DNA of 64,000 nt from Nitrospinae bacterium bin107 (GTDB lineage: Bacteria > UBA8248): assembly GCA_002238965.1 (NCBI GenBank), contig MPNJ01000004.1, positions 216,722-280,721 on the forward strand. The letters run 5' to 3'. The position numbers and the translations under genes were made by a program. The notes under the pieces were generated by a model. The model worked only from the letters and a program-made list of their open reading frames with translations. It was not told where the DNA came from and did no database searches. This document shows, one piece after another, positions 28,582-41,771 of the stretch (positions are counted from its first letter, which is position 1; each line of letters begins with the position of its first letter).

Positions 28582-29775
28582 ATGGACAACGCCACACTGA
28601 TCTCGGACGCCGAACTCAACGTCGCCCCTACCTACGGGCGCTACCCCATCGCGTTGGTCCGTGGCGAGGGCTGCCGTGTTTGGGATGCGGACGGGAAAGA
28701 GTATCTGGATTTCGTATCCGGCCTGGCGGTGTGCAATCTCGGGCATTGCCACCCCGGCGTGGTGGCCGCCATCAGGGAACAGGCCGGAAAGCTGATCCAC
28801 GTCTCGAACCTCTACCACATCGAACCCCAGATAGAGCTGGCGAAAAGGCTGAACCGGCTCTCTTTCGGAGATAAGGCCTTTTTCTGCAACAGCGGCACCG
28901 AAGCCGTCGAAGCGGCGCTCAAGCTCGCCAGAAAGTATTCGTTCAAAAAATACGGGGAAGGCCGCCACGAGATACTGAGCTTCGACATGAGCTTCCATGG
29001 CCGCACCATGGCCTCGCTCACCGCCACGGGCCAGACGAAGTTTCACGGGGCTTTCAAGCCGCTGCTGCCCGGGTTCCGCTACCTGCCCTTTGGCGATGTG
29101 GAGTCGGTGGCCGCAGCGGTATCGGAGCAAACCTGCGCAATCATGGTGGAGCCCATCCAGGGCGAGGGCGGCGTGAACGTGCCGCCCGATGGCTACCTTA
29201 AAGGCTTGCGTGAGATTTGCGACGCGAACGATTTGCTGCTTCTCTTCGATGAGGTCCAGGTCGGACTGGGCAGGACGGGAAAACTCTGGGCGTACGAGCA
29301 CGAGGGCGTGGCGCCCGACGCCATGAGTCTCGCGAAGGCCCTGGCGGGCGGAACCGCCATCGGCGCGCTGGTCGCATCGGACAAGGCCATGGCGTTCGAA
29401 CCGGGCGATCATGCGGCGACGTTCGGCGGCAACCCCCTGGCCACCGCCGCTGGGTGCGCCGCGATGGACGCCATCACCGCGCCCGGATTCCTCGAACACG
29501 TACAGGAGATGGGAGCGTACGCCACCGCCGGACTCGAGGAATTGGCGACGCGGCACGCCATCATCAAGGATATCAGGGGCAAGGGCCTGATCATCGGCTG
29601 CGAGGTGGACGTGGACGCGACCTCCATCGTCACGAAGGGCCTGGAAGCGGGCTTTTTGCTCAACGTGGCCGTCCAGAAGGTCATCCGGCTCATACCTCCC
29701 CTCGTCGTGGAAAAAGAGATGATCGACAAGCTGATGAATTTCCTCGATGAGGCCCTCTCGGATCTTGTGAAATGA
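28582..29775 (+). CDS. argD: Acetylornithine aminotransferase ArgD
   Basis: PLP enzyme converting N-acetylglutamate semialdehyde to N-acetylornithine. The 397-aa protein has the class III features FFCNSGTEAVEAALKLAR, FDEVQVGLGRTGKLWAYE and PLP lysine K252 (MSLAKALAGG). The ATG at 28582 has GGGGAAAAG upstream and leaves 20 bases after argB. An earlier reading inside argB lacks support. Its last bases overlap argF (ATGA). Confidence 0.95.
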   Translation: MDNATLISDAELNVAPTYGRYPIALVRGEGCRVWDADGKEYLDFVSGLAVCNLGHCHPGVVAAIREQAGKLIHVSNLYHIEPQIELAKRLNRLSFGDKAFFCNSGTEAVEAALKLARKYSFKKYGEGRHEILSFDMSFHGRTMASLTATGQTKFHGAFKPLLPGFRYLPFGDVESVAAAVSEQTCAIMVEPIQGEGGVNVPPDGYLKGLREICDANDLLLLFDEVQVGLGRTGKLWAYEHEGVAPDAMSLAKALAGGTAIGALVASDKAMAFEPGDHAATFGGNPLATAAGCAAMDAITAPGFLEHVQEMGAYATAGLEELATRHAIIKDIRGKGLIIGCEVDVDATSIVTKGLEAGFLLNVAVQKVIRLIPPLVVEKEMIDKLMNFLDEALSDLVK

Positions 29776-30699
29776 AAAAGCTCGACTACCTGACCGGCGA
29801 GGAACTGAGCGCCGCGCAGACTATCGGACTCATCGAAGAGGCTCTCGTCCAGAAACAAGAAACGGCGCAAGGAAAACTCCGCCCTGCGCTGTCGGGAAAG
29901 AACTTTGCGCTCATCTTTGAAAAGCACTCCACAAGGACCCGGGTTTCCTTCGAGGCGGGTCTCACCCAACTGGGGGCCAGCACCATTTTCCTGGCGCCGA
30001 ACGACACGCAGATCGCCAGGGGGGAAACTCCTGCGGACAGCGCAAAGGTTTTGAGCGAATACGTGGACGGCATCGTCGTCAGAACGTATGCGCACGCGCG
30101 GGTGGAGGAAATCGCAGCGAACGCGAGCGTTCCCGTCATCAACGGGCTGACGGACCTTCACCACCCCTGCCAGGCGCTCGCCGATTTCCTCACGATGAGA
30201 GAGCACTACGGCGCGCTCGAGGGCCTTAAGCTCGCCTATCTGGGAGACGGCAACAACGTGCTGCACTCGCTGCTCATCGTAGGCGCTTTAATCGGCGTCC
30301 ACGTCAGCGCGGCATGTCCGAATGGGTATTGGCCAGACTCCAACATCCTGGAGCAGGCCCTGGGTTCTGCGCAAGAATCGAACGCGCAAATCCATATCAC
30401 CGAGGACGTGGAAGAAGCATGCGCGGGCGCCCACGCCGTTTATACGGACGTGTGGGCCTCCATGGGACAGGAAGATGAGAACGAACGCCGCCAGAAAGCC
30501 CTGGCCCCATATCAGGTAAACGAGAGAGTTTTCCGGCATGCGAATAAGGAAGCCGTTTTCATGCACTGCCTCCCCGCGCACAGGGGAGAGGAGGTGACGG
30601 CGGGCGTGATCGACGGTCCCAGGAGCGTCGTCTTTACGCAGGCCGGGAACCGGCTCCACGCCCAGAAGATTCTCCTTCAAATTCTAGCCGGAGGAAATG

Positions 30700-30710
<11 letters not shown>
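29772..30710 (+). CDS. argF: Ornithine carbamoyltransferase ArgF
   Basis: Makes citrulline from ornithine and carbamoyl phosphate. The 312-aa protein has the carbamoyl-phosphate motif [10 protein letters not shown], the [10 protein letters not shown] segment and the ornithine-site [11 protein letters not shown]. It overlaps argD by four bases and argG by eleven, so the arg genes form one operon. Length and motifs fit the anabolic enzyme. Confidence 0.96.
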
Positions 30711-31914
<1,204 letters not shown>

Positions 31915-32016
31915 AATTTCAGAACCCAGAACCTAAGACAGCACGGAATCTTCTAAGGAGTAATAACTCTGAGAGAGGATTTCATGACCTTGGCGGGGAT
32001 GTGTAAACGCTCTTCC

Positions 32017-32041
32017 GGGCAGAAACCACCCTCTGCCCTTT
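32017..32041 (+). terminator. Weak hairpin between convergent argG and secF
   Basis: GGGCAGA (32017-32023) and TCTGCCC (32032-32038) form a seven-base-pair stem with an eight-base loop followed by only TTT. It is the only structure in the 139-bp gap between the converging genes. It could end argG transcription, but the short T run makes this uncertain. Confidence 0.28.
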
Positions 32042-32053
32042 CCCGGGATTTAC

Positions 32054-32983
32054 TCAGGCTTTAGCGGTGGAACTTTTCTTGCTTCTGGAGCCTCGGCGCG
32101 CCTGTTCCGGCCATGCGAGAAGGATGGGGCTCGCCACGTAGATGGAAGAATACGTACCGGCCACGATGCCCACTGCCAGCGCGAACGCCACGTCGGAGAT
32201 TATATCGCCACCAAGGATGAGGAACGCCAGCACGGCGACCAAAGTCGTCCCGGAGGTGAGCAGCGTACGGGAGAGAGTCTGGTTGATGGATTTGTTGACG
32301 AGCCCGGATAACTCGGCGCGTCTCGAAGCCCGTGTATTTTCGCGAATGCGGTCGAACACGACGATGGTGTCGTTCAATGAATAACCGATGATCGTCAAGA
32401 CGGCCGCCACGATGGGGAGCGTGAACTCCTTGCCTGACAAGGAAAAAACGCCGAGCGTGATGATGACGTCGTGCAAAAGCGCCACGACCGACGCTATCGC
32501 CTGTCGGAACTGGAACCGGAAGCTGATGTAGATGAGAATGCCGATGAGGGCGAAGAGCATGCTGCTCAGCGCCTTCTGGCGTAGATCCGCGCCCACTTTT
32601 GGGCCCACCATTTCGGTTCTGCGCATCTCGAATGCTTCTTTGCCGAATTCTTTGATGAGCGCTGTTTTCACGACAGATTCGACACCCTCGATGTCGCCCG
32701 AGCTTTTCTCCACGCGAATCAGGAACTCCCCCTCGGAGCCGAAATTCTGGATGACAGTATCGCCCAAAGAAAGCCCCCCGACGGCGCTTCGCACGTCGCC
32801 GATCGGCTTGGCCTCCTTGAATTGCACCTGAACCAGCGTGCCGCCGGTGAAATCGATACCGTAGTTTATCCCCTTGGTCATAAGCAGAAGAACGGACAAC
32901 AAGACGACCACAGTGGAGATGCCGACGAAGAGCTTGGTTTTGCCGATGATGTCGTATGATGCGTCTGGCCGGATAATTTCCAT
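32054..32983 (-). CDS. secF: Protein translocase subunit SecF
   Basis: Inner-membrane partner of SecD that uses the proton gradient to help proteins leave the Sec channel. The 309-aa protein has six predicted membrane segments, the periplasmic P4 region and the SecD/SecF signature GIDFTGGTLVQVQF. It also has SLNDTIVVFDRIREN in the conserved central part. It ends with a basic Ser/Lys tail. Its ATG overlaps the secD stop (TAATG), so the two are coupled. Confidence 0.95.
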   Translation of the reverse strand: MEIIRPDASYDIIGKTKLFVGISTVVVLLSVLLLMTKGINYGIDFTGGTLVQVQFKEAKPIGDVRSAVGGLSLGDTVIQNFGSEGEFLIRVEKSSGDIEGVESVVKTALIKEFGKEAFEMRRTEMVGPKVGADLRQKALSSMLFALIGILIYISFRFQFRQAIASVVALLHDVIITLGVFSLSGKEFTLPIVAAVLTIIGYSLNDTIVVFDRIRENTRASRRAELSGLVNKSINQTLSRTLLTSGTTLVAVLAFLILGGDIISDVAFALAVGIVAGTYSSIYVASPILLAWPEQARRGSRSKKSSTAKA

Positions 32984-34533
32984 TAGATGCTCAAACTCCT
33001 CACGTCGGTTCGGTACAAGAAGAAGTCATATACGAATCGGGTGACGAAAATCGCGGTGAACATGCTGGCCACGATGCCGATGCTCAGGGTAACGGCGAAT
33101 CCTTTAATGGGTCCCGTCCCGAATTGCAGGAGCACGAGTGCTGCGATGAGCGTCGTTATATTCGCGTCCAGAATCGTGAGGAAGGCCTTGCCGTATCCCG
33201 ATTCGATGGCGGAGCGGATTGTTTTCCCCAGGCGCAATTCTTCCCTGATGCGCTCGAAAATCAGGACATTGGCGTCGACCGCCATACCGACCGTGAGCAC
33301 GATGCCTGCGATGCCGGGCAGGGTAAGCGTGGCGCCGAAGAATCCGAGCGCACCCATGAGGATCAACAGGTTGAACAGGAGCGCCATGATGGCCACTGCG
33401 CCGCTCAACTTGTAGTAAATCCCCATGAACATCAGAACGAGAACGAAACCTACGATGATGCTGATGAGTCCCTGACGCACGGAATCAGCCCCAAGTGATG
33501 GGCCGACGTTTCTTTCTTCCAGCACCTCCACAGGAGCGGGGAGCGCGCCCGCTCTCAGAGCAATCGCCAGATCCGTCGCTTCTTCGAGTGTGAAACTCCC
33601 CGTTATCTGCGCCCTGCCCTGGCTGATTCGCTCCTGAATGACGGGTGCGCTGTAAATGACGCCATCGAGCACGATGGCGAGGCGCCTGCCCACGTTGGCC
33701 GCCGTAAGACGATCGAACGCATCCGCTCCCACAGAATCGAACGCAATGGCCACATAGGACTGGTTGAAGCGGTCTCCGATTTCCACGCGGGCATCGGTTA
33801 AATTATCGCCGGTCAGGGCGGCTTCTCTTTTCACCAGCAGTGGGGTGCGCTCGATCACCTCGCCCGTCTGCCTGTCTCTCGATACTTCATACAAAAGCTG
33901 CAGCCCCTCGGGCGAGCGACCCCTTTCCAGCGCACTCGCGACGTTGGCCTGGTTGTCCACCATCTTGAATTCGAGAAGCGCCGTTTTGCCGATCAGAGAC
34001 TTCGCCCGGGAGGGGTCTTCCACCCCCGGAAGCTGGATGATGATGCGACGTTCTCCCTGCCGCTGGAGCGTGGGTTCACGCACGCCGAACTGATCGATGC
34101 GGTTCCGTATCGTCTCGAGCGCCTGAATGATGGCCTGCTCTTTCGTGCGCTCCACCTGTTGTGAGGAGAGGAAATAGGCGAACGTCGGCGGCGTGCCCTC
34201 TTCCCGCTCCAGGGTGAGATCCGGGTAGTTCTGCATCATGGAGAGGAAACGGCCCCTGTCACCGGGACGATGCAGGGTCACGGTCAGTCTCAACTCGTCG
34301 CGCTTGAAGGTACGGGTCCGTATGTCGTCTAACGAAAGGCGGTTTCGAAGCTCGGTGAAGTAGCGGCTCATTTTCGATTCCACCGCTTTTTCGGACTGCA
34401 CCTCGAGGACCAGATGAATCCCGCCCTGCAAATCAAGCCCGAGATTGATGCGCTCTTCCGGTGGAATCAGATAAAACGCGGAAACGACGATAACGATGGC
34501 TATCGCAGCCGCCCGCCAGCTTACACCCCTCAT
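32983..34533 (-). CDS. secD: Protein translocase subunit SecD
   Basis: The 516-aa protein is shorter than E. coli SecD (615 aa), as in many non-gamma lineages, but has all parts: the first membrane helix, the periplasmic P1 region starting GLDLQGGIHLVLEV, the RIDQFGVREPTLQRQG segment, and the C-terminal five-helix RND-like block with GMAVDANVLIFERIREE. AAGGAG lies six bases before the ATG. It is third in tgt-yajC-secD-secF. Confidence 0.95.
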   Translation of the reverse strand: MRGVSWRAAAIAIVIVVSAFYLIPPEERINLGLDLQGGIHLVLEVQSEKAVESKMSRYFTELRNRLSLDDIRTRTFKRDELRLTVTLHRPGDRGRFLSMMQNYPDLTLEREEGTPPTFAYFLSSQQVERTKEQAIIQALETIRNRIDQFGVREPTLQRQGERRIIIQLPGVEDPSRAKSLIGKTALLEFKMVDNQANVASALERGRSPEGLQLLYEVSRDRQTGEVIERTPLLVKREAALTGDNLTDARVEIGDRFNQSYVAIAFDSVGADAFDRLTAANVGRRLAIVLDGVIYSAPVIQERISQGRAQITGSFTLEEATDLAIALRAGALPAPVEVLEERNVGPSLGADSVRQGLISIIVGFVLVLMFMGIYYKLSGAVAIMALLFNLLILMGALGFFGATLTLPGIAGIVLTVGMAVDANVLIFERIREELRLGKTIRSAIESGYGKAFLTILDANITTLIAALVLLQFGTGPIKGFAVTLSIGIVASMFTAIFVTRFVYDFFLYRTDVRSLSI

Positions 34534-34608
34534 GAAACTCTCCTTACGCCGGATGGTTCCATGCCACCCGTACCGAAAACCATTTCACCGAGTGAAGGTG
34601 AAATGACT

Positions 34609-35004
34609 TCACTTTTGTTTTTCTGGTTGTTCTTTCTGGGGAGCCTTGGCCTGCTCCGCATTCGCGCTCGAAGGAATAACCGTTACAAATGACCTTTGAA
34701 CGCGAATACGCATGTTTTCGTCCAACTTCAGTGTTACGATATCGTCTTTGATTCTCAGAACTTCACCCAGGATCCCGCTCACGACTACCTGATCTCCAGG
34801 CTTGAGAGCCTCCTGCATCCTGCGGATTTCCTGCTGTTTCTTCTGCTGGGGTCTGATCATGATGAAATAAATGATGGCGAAAATCATCAGGAACGGCGCC
34901 AGTTGAATCAGGAAACTGGGTGAGCCACCGCCGCCGCCAGAAGGAGGAGCCATGGCATACGCCACAGAAGAATCAGCCAACCATGCCGCTAATGAATCCA
35001 ACAT
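34609..35004 (-). CDS. yajC: Preprotein translocase subunit YajC
   Basis: A 131-aa membrane protein associated with SecDF. One membrane helix (about residues 30-50) is followed by RPQQKKQQEIRRMQEALKPG and the beta-rich core GDQVVVSGILGEVLRI, both diagnostic. The N-terminus is about 20 residues longer than usual with a glycine run (PPSGGGGGSPS). The C-terminus is Ala/Gln/Lys-rich. The start has GGAG nine bases upstream. Confidence 0.93.
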   Translation of the reverse strand: MLDSLAAWLADSSVAYAMAPPSGGGGGSPSFLIQLAPFLMIFAIIYFIMIRPQQKKQQEIRRMQEALKPGDQVVVSGILGEVLRIKDDIVTLKLDENMRIRVQRSFVTVIPSSANAEQAKAPQKEQPEKQK

Positions 35005-35106
35005 TCCCTATGTCTCCATGGAAAAAACGCCCTGCTTGTCATCATAGCCAAGGCTTCGTAGCAAAGCCCCCGCTCATTGTCAACAAAGGCATTAAGAATC
35101 AGTCGC

Positions 35107-37061
<1,955 letters not shown>

Positions 37062-37093
37062 GACCGCTCTCGCTCAGTTCAGGCAACTATTCA

Positions 37094-38269
37094 CTACAGC
37101 TTGCGCACATGGGTCACCCGGCCCTCTCTTAAATATACTCTCGGCACGCGGACGCCCACCCCGCACATAATCTCATAGGGTATCGTTTCGGCCCTGTCGG
37201 CCAATTCCTCGCAATTGACGGCGCCATCGCCCTGCTCACCCTGCAGGACGACTTCGTCCCCTGGCGCGATGCCTTCTACTTTAGACACATCCAGCGCCAG
37301 CATATCCATGGATACGCGCCCCGCCACCGGAACCCTGACGCCGCCGACCAGCGCATCCGCCCGGTTGGAAAGAATGCGCGGATAGCCATCTCCATATCCC
37401 GTCGCTACGATTGCGATTCGACCGGGAGTGTTTCTCTCATAAGTTCCACCGTAACCGACCGGCCGGCCCGCATCGATCTCTTTCACCTGCAACACTCTCG
37501 CCACCCACGTCATGGCGGTCTTGAGAGTTACGCTCCCGGAAAACTGAGGCGAGGCCCCATAAAGCGCAATGCCCAGACGCACAAGATTGCCGGGCGCCTG
37601 GGGATAATTTAACAAACCTGCGCTGTTCGACACGTGGACATAGGGGGGAAGCAGGTTTTTCTCCCGAAGCGCATGGACCAGCGCCTCCATCTCGCGAATT
37701 TGCGCGCCCGTTGCTGCCTCTCCATCTTCTTCGTCCGCCCGGGCGAGGTGGCTCATCAACCCGGCAATTTCGACCCCCTCCTCTCGGGAGATCTTCTCGA
37801 AGAAATCGACGGCTTCCGCCGGGCGCAACCCCAGACGCCCCATCCCCGTATCCACCTTGACGTGGACTCTCGCCTTTCTACCTGCTTCTCTCGCCGCGCT
37901 CGCCAGGCCTTCCACCTGATCCATGCGCCAGACGGCGGCGTCGCAATCCGCATCGACCAGCCTTTTCGCGTTATACGCCAACGTATCGCTCATCACCAAT
38001 ATACGCGCATCGCCGAATCCATCTCCCATCTCATGAGTTCGAAGCGCCTCCGCCTCTTCGAGAGCCGCCACACCGAACCATCTGGCGCCCGCTTCATATA
38101 CAGCGCGAGCTACCTCTACGCCTCCGTGTCCGTAGCCCTCCGCCTTCACGACGGCAAACGGTTCTCGAGAGGCAAGCAGACTCGTCAGATTTGTATAATT
38201 TTGAATCAGGATGTCCAGATCGATGAGAAGAGCGTTGCGATATCCGGACGGCAGTAAATGTTCGCTCAA
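37094..38269 (-). CDS. alr: Alanine racemase
   Basis: PLP enzyme making D-alanine for peptidoglycan. The 391-aa protein has the PLP motif AVVKAEGYGHG with K42 (usually AVVKADAYGHG) and the C-terminal-domain segments GYGDGYPR and VSMDML. The start is TTG at 38267-38269 after an AAGGGGG; no ATG is near the expected N-terminus. It follows dnaB by 42 bases. The Glu-Gly replacement for Asp-Ala beside the lysine is a modest departure from the consensus. Confidence 0.93.
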   Translation of the reverse strand: MSEHLLPSGYRNALLIDLDILIQNYTNLTSLLASREPFAVVKAEGYGHGGVEVARAVYEAGARWFGVAALEEAEALRTHEMGDGFGDARILVMSDTLAYNAKRLVDADCDAAVWRMDQVEGLASAAREAGRKARVHVKVDTGMGRLGLRPAEAVDFFEKISREEGVEIAGLMSHLARADEEDGEAATGAQIREMEALVHALREKNLLPPYVHVSNSAGLLNYPQAPGNLVRLGIALYGASPQFSGSVTLKTAMTWVARVLQVKEIDAGRPVGYGGTYERNTPGRIAIVATGYGDGYPRILSNRADALVGGVRVPVAGRVSMDMLALDVSKVEGIAPGDEVVLQGEQGDGAVNCEELADRAETIPYEIMCGVGVRVPRVYLREGRVTHVRKL

Positions 38270-38311
38270 AAAGAAAGCCCCCTTAGGGGAGACATTATTG
38301 CTGTTGAGTCG

Positions 38312-39736
38312 CTAGAACGGCGCATCCGCTTCATCGGGATAGCCCGGTTCCGCATTTTGCGAGCCCACAACCGCGCTCTCATGGAATGAATCCAGATTTA
38401 CGAATCGCGCATAATCCGGGAAAAACTTGAGTTCGAGTTCACCGGTCGGCCCGTTACGCTGTTTGGCGAGAATGACGGTGGCGAGTCCTTTGTTCTCCGC
38501 TTTCGGCTCATAATACTCCTCGCGATAAAGCAAGGCCACGACGTCCGCATCCTGCTCGATAGAGCCTGACTCGCGTAAATCGGCCAGGTTGGGACGCTTG
38601 CCCTCTCTGGATTCCACCGCCCTTGAAAGCTGACTGAGGGCCACGACAGGCACATCGAGTTCTTTCGCCAGGCTTTTTAGCCCCCTGGATATTTCGCTGA
38701 TTTCGCGCTGGCGATTCTCCATGGAACGACCCCTGTGGTGCACTAGCTGGAGATAGTCGACCACAACGAGGCCAAGGCCCTGATCCGCCTGGATGCGGCG
38801 GCATTTCGCCCGGATGTCGAATACGGACAAATCCGTCGCATCGTCCACGTATATGGAAGCCTCTGATAATTCACCTGCACTCCGAATCAAATCCGGCCAT
38901 TTCTGAGACGGCATGTAGCCGCTCTGAAGCTGCCTGGAATTCACCATGGCGCGTCCGCACATCATGCGGATGGCCAAAGCCCGCGCACTCATTTCAAGGC
39001 TGAAAATCGCCGTGGCGGTTTTTGAGGTCAAAGCGGCGTATTCGGCGATGCACAGGGCGAACGCCGTTTTACCCATGCTGGGACGACCGGCGATGATGAC
39101 CAATTCCCCGGGCTGCAAACCACTCGTCAGCTTGTCCAAGTCGGAGAAACCCGTGGGCACGCCGGTGACCAGTTCCTTGCGATCATAGAGGTCTTCCAGG
39201 TAGGGAAACGTATGTTTGATGATGTCGCGCATTCCCTCTACGCTTTGTTGATACCTGCCGGATGAAACCTCCAACATCGCGCGCTCGGCGTCGTCCACGA
39301 GCGTATCGATATCCTCCTCGCCTGTGAAGGCTCTCTGTGCGATGGCGTTCGAGGTGTGGATTAGCTCTCTGAGCAATGCCGCGCTTCTTACAAGTTTCGC
39401 ATAGATTTCAGCACGCCTGGCGCTGGAAACATCATCCGCCAGACGCGCGATATATTCGGGCCCGCCCGCGGTATCGAGCGTTCCCGCCTTTTTCAGGGCA
39501 TCAGCCAGGGTAAGCAGGTCGATGGGTTCTGATTTCTCGAAAAGGCTGAGCATGCCCTCGTAAATCACGCGGTGGCTCATGCGGTAGAAATGCTCCGGCC
39601 GCAACACCTCCATAACGGGCGGCACCATCGAGCCATCCAGCAGCAAAGCGCCCAGAACGCGCTGCTCGGCTTCTATGTTCTGTGGGGGGAGATGGCCCGT
39701 CTGCGCGGACCGCTCATCACGAGCGGACATTTCCAC
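38312..39736 (-). CDS. dnaB: Replicative DNA helicase DnaB
   Basis: Hexameric 5'-3' helicase of the replication fork. The 474-aa protein has the N-terminal helical domain (PPQNIEAEQRVLGALLLDG), Walker A GRPSMGKTA, Walker B VVVDYLQL and the DLRESGSIEQDADVV motif near the C-terminus. No intein is present. The GTG start at 39734-39736 has GGAG seven bases upstream; an ATG two codons later is less well spaced. It sits downstream of rplI as in many bacteria. Confidence 0.96.
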   Translation of the reverse strand: MEMSARDERSAQTGHLPPQNIEAEQRVLGALLLDGSMVPPVMEVLRPEHFYRMSHRVIYEGMLSLFEKSEPIDLLTLADALKKAGTLDTAGGPEYIARLADDVSSARRAEIYAKLVRSAALLRELIHTSNAIAQRAFTGEEDIDTLVDDAERAMLEVSSGRYQQSVEGMRDIIKHTFPYLEDLYDRKELVTGVPTGFSDLDKLTSGLQPGELVIIAGRPSMGKTAFALCIAEYAALTSKTATAIFSLEMSARALAIRMMCGRAMVNSRQLQSGYMPSQKWPDLIRSAGELSEASIYVDDATDLSVFDIRAKCRRIQADQGLGLVVVDYLQLVHHRGRSMENRQREISEISRGLKSLAKELDVPVVALSQLSRAVESREGKRPNLADLRESGSIEQDADVVALLYREEYYEPKAENKGLATVILAKQRNGPTGELELKFFPDYARFVNLDSFHESAVVGSQNAEPGYPDEADAPF

Positions 39737-39938
39737 TTCGAAACTCCAATGACGATTCAGTGGAAAGAACGGGCGTGGACGTTAGATTACATCAGATGCA
39801 GCCAAGATCAAACTATCTGTAAAAGTAAATTCGGGATACGATGAAAAACAGGGGCGTCGGTAATCGGCAGCCCCTGCCAACTCTATGATATCTTTGGTCC
39901 TGCCACTACACAACTGAAAAAACCGGGTATGCGAAACG

Positions 39939-40565
39939 CTATTCGGCTTTCTTTTCCTCACCTTCTGCGTCCTGGCTTTCCTCCGGCTCATCCGCAACAA
40001 CGGCCTCTGTCGCCTCAGCCGACGCTTCTGCTTCGTCCTGAACCTCATCCGCTGCCTCAGCAGCTTCTTCCACCTCGGCTGCAGAGGCTTCTTCCGCCTC
40101 GGCCGCAGCCGCCACGGACGCTTCATCGGGCATGACTTTCACTTGAACCGACGCCCTTACTTCCTGGTGCAGGCGAATGTCGACGTCATAAGTACCGACC
40201 ATTTTAATCGGCTCATCCAGAACGATTTTCCTGCGGTTCACATCGAGGCCCTTCTCCTGCAGAGCGTCCTCTATCATCCGGTTGGTCACAGAGCCGAACA
40301 GCCTGCCATCTGCACCCACACGCATCGAGAATTCGAGTTCGACGCCCGAGAATTCGCCCGCGTAATCCTGCGCGCTTCGTTTCGCCGCCTGGATTTGCGC
40401 TTCCCGCAGCCGCTGCTCATGCTGCGTCGCGCGCACCGTGCTCGCAGTGGCATGAAGCGCCAGACCTTTCGGGATAAGGTAGTTGAGCCCGTAGCCGTCG
40501 GCTACTTCAACGACGTCTCCCACCTCTCCGAGACTCTCTATGTCCTTACGCAATATCAAGCGCAT
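39939..40565 (-). CDS. rplI: 50S ribosomal protein L9 with a long acidic tail
   Basis: Binds 23S rRNA near the L1 stalk. Residues 1-146 are a complete L9 (N-terminal LRKDIESLGEVGDVVEVADG; C-terminal RNA-binding domain with RLFGSVTNRMI). Residues about 147-208 form an extra tail made almost entirely of Ala, Glu, Asp, Ser and Val, absent from E. coli L9 (149 aa). The frame and the shared operon rpsF-ssb-rpsR-rplI are beyond doubt; the tail's role is unknown. Confidence 0.96.
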   Translation of the reverse strand: MRLILRKDIESLGEVGDVVEVADGYGLNYLIPKGLALHATASTVRATQHEQRLREAQIQAAKRSAQDYAGEFSGVELEFSMRVGADGRLFGSVTNRMIEDALQEKGLDVNRRKIVLDEPIKMVGTYDVDIRLHQEVRASVQVKVMPDEASVAAAAEAEEASAAEVEEAAEAADEVQDEAEASAEATEAVVADEPEESQDAEGEEKKAE

Positions 40566-40582
40566 CGTTCAATATCTCCGAC

Positions 40583-40852
40583 TTATGAATGGTCTACGGT
40601 ATAGGGCATCAACGCCATGTAGCGGGCGCGCTTAATCGCCGTCGTCAATTGCCGCTGAAAGCGGGCGGAGGTGCCAGTCACGCGGCGGGGAATGATTTTT
40701 CCCCGCTCACTCACCATGTTACGAAGCGTTTTCACGTCCTTGTAGTCGATATACGCCACGCCATCCGCCGTGAAGCGGCATATTTTCTTTCGCTGAAAAC
40801 GCTTTTTTCTCTTCTTTTTCTTATCTCCGAATCCACGGGGAACAAGCGCCAT
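40583..40852 (-). CDS. rpsR: 30S ribosomal protein S18
   Basis: An 89-aa basic protein that pairs with S6 on the platform of the small subunit. The conserved core is [19 protein letters not shown] and PRRVTG, followed by [16 protein letters not shown]. The N-terminus is strongly basic ([13 protein letters not shown]). It lies between ssb and rplI, spaced by 35 and 17 bases. Confidence 0.96.
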   Translation of the reverse strand: MALVPRGFGDKKKKRKKRFQRKKICRFTADGVAYIDYKDVKTLRNMVSERGKIIPRRVTGTSARFQRQLTTAIKRARYMALMPYTVDHS

Positions 40853-40887
40853 ATCTATCTCCTAGAACTGAGCAATCAATTTCGAAA

Positions 40888-41313
40888 TCAAAATGGAATG
40901 TCATCATCCGTCATGGGCGAGTCTTGCGGCGGCGGCGTGTAGGATTCCGTGCTCCTCGACCCACCGCCTCCTCCAGACATTTCGGCCCGGGTGGACAGGA
41001 AATGAATGCTGTTCGCCACCACTTCATGCTTGCTGCGCCTCGAGCCATCCTGCGCTTCCCATGAGCGGAAGCTCAACCGCCCTTCCACCACGAGCGGGCT
41101 GCCCTTGCTTGTCTGCTCCATCACCCAGTCGCCCTGGCGTCCATAGACGACTACATCCACGAAGCAGGTATCTTCTTTCCACTCTTCTCCACTGCGATAC
41201 CTCCGATTGACCGCGAACCCGAAAGAAACCACGGAATTCCCAGAAGGCAGAAACCGCTTTTCGGGATCGCGCGTCATGTTGCCGCGCAGATAGACGGAAT
41301 TCATCTGGGCCAT
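40888..41313 (-). CDS. ssb: Single-stranded DNA-binding protein SSB
   Basis: A 141-aa OB-fold protein (NSVYLRGNMTRDPEKRF, VVVYGRQGDWV, VEGRLSFRSWE) ending in the acidic interaction tip DDDIPF. A short Gly/Ser/Pro linker precedes the tip. The ATG at 41311-41313 has AGGGG seven bases upstream, so the longer in-frame reading into rpsF is not needed. It is placed between rpsF and rpsR, ten bases after rpsF. Confidence 0.95.
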   Translation of the reverse strand: MAQMNSVYLRGNMTRDPEKRFLPSGNSVVSFGFAVNRRYRSGEEWKEDTCFVDVVVYGRQGDWVMEQTSKGSPLVVEGRLSFRSWEAQDGSRRSKHEVVANSIHFLSTRAEMSGGGGGSRSTESYTPPPQDSPMTDDDIPF

Positions 41314-41323
41314 AACAATACCC

Positions 41324-41740
41324 CTACGATTTAGAATCGTCCGAAGCGGCGGGCGCCGGCCGGCGTGGAGCATCACCGTCACCGCCCTCCGAAGCGCCCT
41401 CTCTTTCTCTGGCGGCCGCGCTTTTTGCGTTTTTCTCGAGTTTTCTCAGGAGAACTTCATCCATCCGCACCGTCATATAGCGCCACGTCTCTTCATCGAT
41501 GCGCATATCGCGCTCGATGTCCGCCACCACTTCCGGTTCAGAATGGTATGTGACGATGAAATAGATGCCGTGACGCTGACGCTGGATGGGATAGGCGAGG
41601 CGCTTCTTGCCCCATCGTTCTACGTTCAGAATTTCTCCGCCCCCTTCGGTCACCTTTTTCTCGAAACCGGAAACCTTCTCGTCCACGGTTTCATCGGTGA
41701 GTTCAGGGGACAACAAAACCATCGTTTCGTACTGTCTCAT
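41324..41740 (-). CDS. rpsF: 30S ribosomal protein S6
   Basis: A 138-aa protein with the S6 ferredoxin-like fold (YETMVLLSPELTDE, GGGEILNVERWGKKRLAYPI, GIYFIVTYHSEP). About 35 residues are added at the C-terminus, rich in Ala, Gly, Asp, Ser and Arg. A near-ideal GGAGGA site precedes the ATG. It is the first gene of the rpsF-ssb-rpsR-rplI-dnaB run. Confidence 0.96.
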   Translation of the reverse strand: MRQYETMVLLSPELTDETVDEKVSGFEKKVTEGGGEILNVERWGKKRLAYPIQRQRHGIYFIVTYHSEPEVVADIERDMRIDEETWRYMTVRMDEVLLRKLEKNAKSAAAREREGASEGGDGDAPRRPAPAASDDSKS

Positions 41741-41771
41741 CTAGTCCTCCTCCCGGACTGAACGGCCCCGG

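Noticed and set aside
31984..32064. A 26-codon open frame after argG with GAGAGG before its ATG
   Set aside because: Overlaps the 3' end of secF on the opposite strand and a hairpin; too short to support without conservation data.
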